The notes under the pieces are model-generated. The model made no database searches. It worked only from the letters and a program-made list of their open reading frames with translations, and was not told the DNA's origin. 64,000 nt of DNA, taken from the NCBI GenBank assembly GCA_002309475.1, contig DBXJ01000034.1, forward strand, positions 1 through 64,000, written 5' to 3'. Within the stretch, counting starts at the first letter, position 1, and every line of letters starts with the position of its first letter. Source of the DNA: Bacteroidales bacterium UBA1215. Lineage in GTDB: Bacteria > Bacteroidota > Bacteroidia > Bacteroidales > WCHB1-69. The position numbers and the translations under genes are program-made. Of this stretch, positions 58,998-64,000 are shown piece after piece.

Positions 58998-59071
58998 CAA
59001 TCTATATTCTATTGAAAATCTTTTAAATAACCGGCAAATTTTTACATGATTGCCGACTTACAAACCAAGTG

Positions 59072-59079
59072 CAAAGATA
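59072..59079 (-). promoter_or_regulatory. -7 box for pyrH-2TM-frr
   Basis: Minus-strand TATCTTTG, 74 bases before ATG 58997. Confidence 0.6.
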
Positions 59080-59287
59080 ACATTTTTTTTCAAATATTTG
59101 TGCAAAAAATTATATGGCAATATTTTTAATCATATAATTTTCTAACAATCAAACACTAAAATAATTTAAACTCAATTTATTTTGACATAAGTCACTTTCA
59201 ACATCTCACTAAAACAAGAAATTTTCATACCTAAACAAACCTCATCCGGCAAGAAGCAATAAGCAATTTTAATTCATAATTTTGTGT

Positions 59288-59295
59288 TATCTTTG
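59288..59295 (+). promoter_or_regulatory. -7 box for the M3 peptidase
   Basis: TATCTTTG, ending 13 bases before ATG 59309. An earlier in-frame start (59282) would lie inside it. Confidence 0.65.
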
Positions 59296-59308
59296 CAAAA
59301 AAAAGATT

Positions 59309-61375
59309 ATGCAAAAAGAAATAAACAACAACCCATTGTTAAACAACTGGATACTACCTCCTTTTGACAAAATTAAGTCTGAAGATTTTTTGCCAGCCAT
59401 ACAATTTGCTGTCAGCCGAGCCAAACAAGAAATAGATGCAATAGTAGCCAATCCTGAAGAACCAACCTTTGAAAATACCATTGTCGCCTTGGACAAAAAT
59501 GGCATGCTATATAGTGATATTTGCAATATTTTCTATAATCTTTTGGAAGCAGAATCAAACGAAGAACTACAAGAAATTGCCGAAAAATTGATTCCGATAG
59601 AAGTAGAGTTTTCCAACTATATTTTCTTAAATGATGCACTCTTTCAGAAAATTAAGCATGTTTATCAGAAACGTGATTCTTTAAATTTGGCGGAAGACGC
59701 TCTTACACTGCTGACTGACAATTATAAATCGTTTTGCCGTAATGGTGCCAATTTGAATGCAAACGATAGAAAACGCTACGAAAAATTGGTAGAAGAATTG
59801 TCAAAAAAAAGTCTGCAATTCAAAAACAATCTTTTAAGTGCAACTACTGCATTTGAAATGTATTTTCCTGAAAATGAGAAAGACCAATTAAAAGGACTAC
59901 CGGAAAACGAATTAGCACTTGCCCATGCAAAGGCATTAGAAAAATCGCACGACAACGGTTGGTCATTTGACCTATCTATGCCAAGTTACTCCGCATTTAT
60001 TAAATATGTAGAAAATAGAGATTTACGAAAAAAAATCTATTTCGCATATAATAGCCGTGCCTTTGGTGGAAAATTTGACAATTCACAAACTATTTTTGAC
60101 ATTCTCCACTTGCGGAAAGAATTAGCACAACTACTTGGGTATCAAACCTATTCTGACTATGTTTTAGAAGAAAGGATGGTAAAATCAAGCAAAGAAGTAT
60201 TTGATTTTCTTCATCAATTGATCAATATTTTTAAGCCGGTTTCACAAGAAGAAGTGAAAATGTTGACCGAATTTGCTTATGAAAACCATTTTGAAGGAGA
60301 ATTGCAAGCCTGGGACTGGTCCTTCTATGCAAATAAATATCAACTTGCTCATTTTCAATATGACGAACAAGAAGTAAAACCTTATTTCCAATTAGAAAAT
60401 GTACAAAAAGGCATTTTTTCGTTAGCCGAACAACTTTATGGCATTCACATCAAAGAAAATTCAAAAATACCTGTCTATCAAAACGATGTAAAAGCATACG
60501 AAATTTTTGAAAACGAAGAAAAGATTGGTACACTCTACATGGATTTCTTCCCGAGAAATAGTAAACGCAACGGAGCTTGGATGACATCGTTTAAAGATCA
60601 AGGTTTTGATGCTGATGGCAACAAAATACTTCCGATAGTATCGCTGGTATTCAATTTTACACCTGCAACTGCTGATATGCCTTCTTTGTTAACCTTCAAC
60701 GAAGTAAGTACTTTCTTGCACGAATTTGGACACGGTTTACACGGGTTGTTGTCAAAAGTGAGATATAATTCATTGTCAGGAACATCCGTTGTAAGAGATT
60801 TTGTTGAATTACCATCTCAAATCATGGAACATTGGGCCACCGAAACCGAATTTTTGCAAACATTTGCCTTTCATTATCAAAATCATGAACCTATCAAAGC
60901 CGATTTGATAGAAAAAATAAAACTTCACGACAATTTTTTGTCCGGCTACTACAATATGCGACAATTCACTTTTGGCTTATTAGATATGCAAATGCACAGT
61001 CAAAAAACTGATTGGGAAGGAAATTTGGAAGCGATAGAAGAAAAAATCACACAAATTACACAAGTTTTGCCACATGTAAAAGGCACCTGCATCAGTACAG
61101 CTTTTTCACATCTTTTCGGCGGTGGTTATGCATCCGGTTATTATGGATATAAATGGGCGGAAATGCTCGCCGATGATGCCTTTGCAGAATTTTCCGACAA
61201 GGGTATTTTTTCCAAAGAAACTGCCAAAAGATTTCGGGAAAACATCCTCTCACAAGGTGGCAATGCCGATGCCATGGAGTTGTATATTCGATTTAAAGGC
61301 AAAAAACCTACAATAGATGCCCTTTTAAAACGTTATCTTGGGGAAAAATACTATCTTTGCAACTTTGTAAAATAA
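59309..61375 (+). CDS. M3 family metallopeptidase (peptidyl-dipeptidase Dcp-like)
   Basis: A 688-residue zinc peptidase that removes dipeptides from the C termini of oligopeptides. It begins with NNPLLNNWILPPFDKIKSEDFLPAI (core LPPFDKIKSEDFLPA) as in Dcp/PrlC. The zinc site TFLHEFGHGLHGLLS (HExGH) is near residue 475, with the third ligand Glu in VELPSQIMEHW. FSHLFGGGYASGYYGYKWAEMLADDAF is the C-terminal substrate region (core GGYASGYYGYKW). No signal peptide is visible, so it is cytoplasmic or has an unusual export. Its final codons (YYLCNFVK) contain the polA promoter box. Confidence 0.94.
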   Translation: MQKEINNNPLLNNWILPPFDKIKSEDFLPAIQFAVSRAKQEIDAIVANPEEPTFENTIVALDKNGMLYSDICNIFYNLLEAESNEELQEIAEKLIPIEVEFSNYIFLNDALFQKIKHVYQKRDSLNLAEDALTLLTDNYKSFCRNGANLNANDRKRYEKLVEELSKKSLQFKNNLLSATTAFEMYFPENEKDQLKGLPENELALAHAKALEKSHDNGWSFDLSMPSYSAFIKYVENRDLRKKIYFAYNSRAFGGKFDNSQTIFDILHLRKELAQLLGYQTYSDYVLEERMVKSSKEVFDFLHQLINIFKPVSQEEVKMLTEFAYENHFEGELQAWDWSFYANKYQLAHFQYDEQEVKPYFQLENVQKGIFSLAEQLYGIHIKENSKIPVYQNDVKAYEIFENEEKIGTLYMDFFPRNSKRNGAWMTSFKDQGFDADGNKILPIVSLVFNFTPATADMPSLLTFNEVSTFLHEFGHGLHGLLSKVRYNSLSGTSVVRDFVELPSQIMEHWATETEFLQTFAFHYQNHEPIKADLIEKIKLHDNFLSGYYNMRQFTFGLLDMQMHSQKTDWEGNLEAIEEKITQITQVLPHVKGTCISTAFSHLFGGGYASGYYGYKWAEMLADDAFAEFSDKGIFSKETAKRFRENILSQGGNADAMELYIRFKGKKPTIDALLKRYLGEKYYLCNFVK
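61352..61359 (+). promoter_or_regulatory. -7 box for polA, inside the peptidase gene
   Basis: TATCTTTG, ending 21 bases before ATG 61381 and translated as part of YYLCN at the peptidase C terminus. Confidence 0.6.
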
Positions 61376-61380
61376 AGAAC

Positions 61381-64000
61381 ATGGAGCAGAAAGAAAAAAA
61401 ATTGTTTTTATTTGACGCTATGTCATTAATATTTAGGGCATACTATGCGTTGAATAAAAATCCACGTCTTACATCAAAAGGTTTGAACACTTCAGCCATA
61501 TTGGGTTTTACTAATACATTATATGAAGTAATAAAAGCGGAAAAACCGACACACATGGCAGTGGCATTTGACAGCCACGGACCTACAGTGCGACACGCTG
61601 ATTTTGAACAATACAAAGCCAATCGAGATGCCACCCCTGAAGATATTGTAGCATCCTTGCCTTATATTGACGCCATTTTAGATGCTTTCAACATTCCCAT
61701 ACTACGACTAAGCGGCTACGAGGCCGATGATATCATTGGCACCTTCGCAAAAAAGGCAGAACAACAAGGTTTTACCACCTACATGATGACTACCGACAAA
61801 GATTACGGGCAATTAGTATCAGAAAATATTTTTATATACAAACCCGCACACAAAGGTTCGGAAATTTCGATATTGGGAGTGAAAGAAATTTGCGAGAAAT
61901 ATTCCATCAACGAACCTGAACAACTGATTGACATTTTAGGTCTTTGGGGTGACGCTGTTGACAACATCCCCGGCATAAAAGGGATTGGTGAAGTGGGTGC
62001 CAAAAATCTCATTAAACAATTTGGCAGCATAGAAAATATGATTGCAAATGTTGATTTGATTCGTAATGAAAAACTTAAACAAAAAGTAATAGACGGCAGC
62101 GAAGATGCTATCTTGTCAAAATCACTGGCAACCATTATACTTGATGTACCTATAGAATTTGACGAACAACAATTGAAATTTGACAAACCAGATGTTGGCA
62201 AACTGAAAAAGATTTTTGACGAATTGGAATTCAGAACACTTTATCAACGTATTATCAAAGATTTCAATTTAGAGCAAACTACCACTAAACCGACCACATT
62301 TTCAGATAGTTTGTTCCCTGACTTATTTTCTCAAAGCATCAACAACTCCCTCAATAGTAACAAGACATACAACCAAATAACCAACATTCAGGAATTGGCA
62401 AAATTTATTGAAGATATCAAAACCAAAAATTGTTTTGCATTCATTCCTAACATTAAAATTAATATTGACCAAAGCAAAAGTTTATTAGGACTCGCATTTT
62501 GCACCGAAAAAGACAAAGCCACTTATGTACAACTTCCCGATAGAAAAGAAGCATTAATAGCTTGGCTCAACATCTTGGAAGAAATTTTCACCAACAAGCA
62601 AGAAAAAATCACCTACGAACTCAAAAATAGCATCAAAATATTCCACACATGTGGCATGGAAATTCAAAATAACTGTTTTGACACTATTTTAGCACACTAT
62701 ATATTAGAACCGGAAGCAAGACACAATATAGAAAATCTTTCTGACAACTATTTGCATTCCAATTTGATGTATGCCTCCAACAATGATTTTTGGTACTTTT
62801 GTGAGCAAGCTGACATTGTTTTTCAATTAAAACCTGTTTTTGCCAAATTGATGGAAGAACGAGAAGCCACAAAATTGTTCAACGAAATTGAAATGCCGCT
62901 GGTGGCGGTATTGGCAGAAATGGAAGAAACCGGAGTGAAAATTGACGTAGATTGTTTGAAAAACTATTCTATCGTTTTGGACGAAAGAATCTCCGCTATC
63001 AAAAAGGATATTTATGCAATGGCGGGAGAAGAATTCAACATCGGGTCTCCCAAACAATTAGGAATTATTCTTTTTGAAAAATTACGCATTATAGATAATG
63101 CAAAACTCACTAAATCAAAACAATATCAAACAGGAGAAGATATTTTGATAAAATTGGAGAACAAACATCCAATTATCAGTAAAATTTTAGAATTTAGAGG
63201 ATTAAGCAAATTAAAATCCACTTATGTAGATGCTTTCACCTTGCTGGTGAACAAGAAAACAGGCAGATTGCACACACAATTCAATCAAACTGTTACAGCC
63301 ACAGGTCGCTTAAGTTCCAGCAATCCCAATCTACAAAATATTCCTATTCGCGATGAAGACGGTAGAGAAATTCGCAAAGCATTTGTTCCCAGCAATCCTC
63401 AATACACACTTATCGCTGCTGACTACTCACAAATTGAATTGCGATTGGCAGCCGTAATGAGCCACGATGAAAATATGCTCAACGACTTTATGCACAATGT
63501 TGATATTCATGCTGCCACTTCTGCCAGAATATATAACGTTGACATAACCGATGTTACAAAAGACATGAGAAGACATGCCAAAGCCGTTAATTTTGGCATC
63601 CTATACGGAATGAGTGCCTTTGGGTTGGCAGAAAGACTGAATATTTCTCGCACCGAAGCAGCACAATTGATAGAACAATATTTTGAAAAATTTCCAAGCA
63701 TCAAAGATTATATCAATCAACAAATAGAATTTGCTCAAAATCATGGTTACGTAGAAACTATCATGAAACGAAGACGTTACTTGAGAAATATTAATTCCAA
63801 GAACAACAATCTACGAAGTTTTGATCAACGAAACGCCGTCAATGCCCCTATTCAAGGAACGGCTGCCGATTTGATTAAAATTGCCATGATAAACATTTAC
63901 AGAGATTTGAAAAACAATAATTTGAAGGCTAAAATAATTTTACAAGTTCACGATGAATTAGTTTTAGACGTACCTTTGGACGAAGTAGAAAAGGTAAAAG
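61381..64000 (+). CDS. polA: DNA polymerase I, 3' end beyond window; proofreading site lost
   Basis: The frame opens at ATG 61381 and is still open at the right edge (873 codons). Residues 1-300 form the 5' nuclease (FLFDAMSLIFRAYYAL, VAFDSHGPTVRH, SGYEADDIIGT, TTDKDYGQLV, GDAVDNIPGIKGIGEVGAKNLI). About 330-560 is the exonuclease domain, which keeps its fold (FDTILAHYILEPEARHNIENL) but lacks the catalytic residues: the DTE block is IPN, the second-motif Asp is Ser (ELKNS) and the third-motif Asp is Gln (YFCEQ). The polymerase domain is complete so far: TATGRLSSSNPNLQNIPIR, AADYSQIELRLAAVMS, RRHAKAVNFGILYGMSAFGL, APIQGTAADLIKIAM and VHDELVLDVP. Usual length is about 930. Confidence 0.95.
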   Translation, partial: MEQKEKKLFLFDAMSLIFRAYYALNKNPRLTSKGLNTSAILGFTNTLYEVIKAEKPTHMAVAFDSHGPTVRHADFEQYKANRDATPEDIVASLPYIDAILDAFNIPILRLSGYEADDIIGTFAKKAEQQGFTTYMMTTDKDYGQLVSENIFIYKPAHKGSEISILGVKEICEKYSINEPEQLIDILGLWGDAVDNIPGIKGIGEVGAKNLIKQFGSIENMIANVDLIRNEKLKQKVIDGSEDAILSKSLATIILDVPIEFDEQQLKFDKPDVGKLKKIFDELEFRTLYQRIIKDFNLEQTTTKPTTFSDSLFPDLFSQSINNSLNSNKTYNQITNIQELAKFIEDIKTKNCFAFIPNIKINIDQSKSLLGLAFCTEKDKATYVQLPDRKEALIAWLNILEEIFTNKQEKITYELKNSIKIFHTCGMEIQNNCFDTILAHYILEPEARHNIENLSDNYLHSNLMYASNNDFWYFCEQADIVFQLKPVFAKLMEEREATKLFNEIEMPLVAVLAEMEETGVKIDVDCLKNYSIVLDERISAIKKDIYAMAGEEFNIGSPKQLGIILFEKLRIIDNAKLTKSKQYQTGEDILIKLENKHPIISKILEFRGLSKLKSTYVDAFTLLVNKKTGRLHTQFNQTVTATGRLSSSNPNLQNIPIRDEDGREIRKAFVPSNPQYTLIAADYSQIELRLAAVMSHDENMLNDFMHNVDIHAATSARIYNVDITDVTKDMRRHAKAVNFGILYGMSAFGLAERLNISRTEAAQLIEQYFEKFPSIKDYINQQIEFAQNHGYVETIMKRRRYLRNINSKNNNLRSFDQRNAVNAPIQGTAADLIKIAMINIYRDLKNNNLKAKIILQVHDELVLDVPLDEVEKVK

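Larger units (their letters stand above)
59001..59308. other. Divergent intergenic region pyrH / M3 peptidase
   Basis: About 310 AT-rich bases with no gene. They hold the minus-strand promoter for pyrH (59072-59079) and the plus-strand promoter for the peptidase (59288-59295). I see no other structure. Confidence 0.6.

Overview
The window is a 64 kb piece of an AT-rich chromosome from the phylum Bacteroidetes (Bacteroidota), most likely an anaerobic, host-associated member of the order Bacteroidales. Four things point there: promoters of the form TAnnTTTG with no obvious Shine-Dalgarno sites; phylum-typical families (DUF4290, Porin_10-type porin, a PorE-like OmpA protein, FISUMP domains, a type IX sorting-like domain); a Gram-negative envelope gene set; and the DUF234 ATPase and AbiE cassettes common in the order. 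There is no rRNA, prophage or CRISPR array, and one tRNA (Glu-UUC).

Layout. 1-5 kb: end of a manC-sufB pair, a tiny lipoprotein, then mlaE-mlaF-cvpA. 5-10 kb: acyltransferase, tRNA-Glu, lpxH with an unknown partner, and an nfeD-band 7 operon. 10-18 kb: small unknown membrane and lipoprotein genes, then a minus-strand run of envelope and metabolic genes (FISUMP lipoprotein, glycosyltransferase, LptF/G permease, half a transketolase, mnmD, rfaE2, a flippase-like protein). 18-29 kb: a nucleoside-recognition membrane protein with a MurU-like nucleotidyltransferase, miaB, a LolC/E-type permease, an outer membrane barrel protein, carboxynorspermidine dehydrogenase, DUF4290-trxB, a YqiA-like esterase and an S9 peptidase.

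29-42 kb is the accessory part: an intact-looking IS1595-family insertion sequence, two very large mosaic secreted proteins (1659 and 977 residues), an AbiEi/AbiEii pair, and a DUF234 ATPase flanked by diverged direct repeats that each carry a 31-bp palindrome.

42-64 kb is core again: rnr, recO, era, guanine-type deaminase, MATE pump, glnA, LysE exporter, rhomboid protease, porin, HD protein, PorE-like OmpA protein, ptb, frr-2TM-pyrH, an M3 peptidase, and polA running off the end.

Points that deserve a second look: (1) the FISUMP modules of the two large proteins end in 117-126 nt hypervariable cassettes that look like diversity-generating-retroelement variable regions, two of them locally GC-rich; (2) a type IX sorting-like domain sits near the N terminus of those proteins rather than at the C terminus; (3) DNA polymerase I has lost all three metal-binding motifs of its 3'-5' exonuclease; (4) the PorE-like protein ends in what looks like a retropepsin fold without the catalytic Asp-Thr-Gly; (5) the DUF234 ATPase unit has duplicated leaders with a compensatory base-pair change. 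All calls come from reading the sequence and from knowledge of the families; no database search was run.
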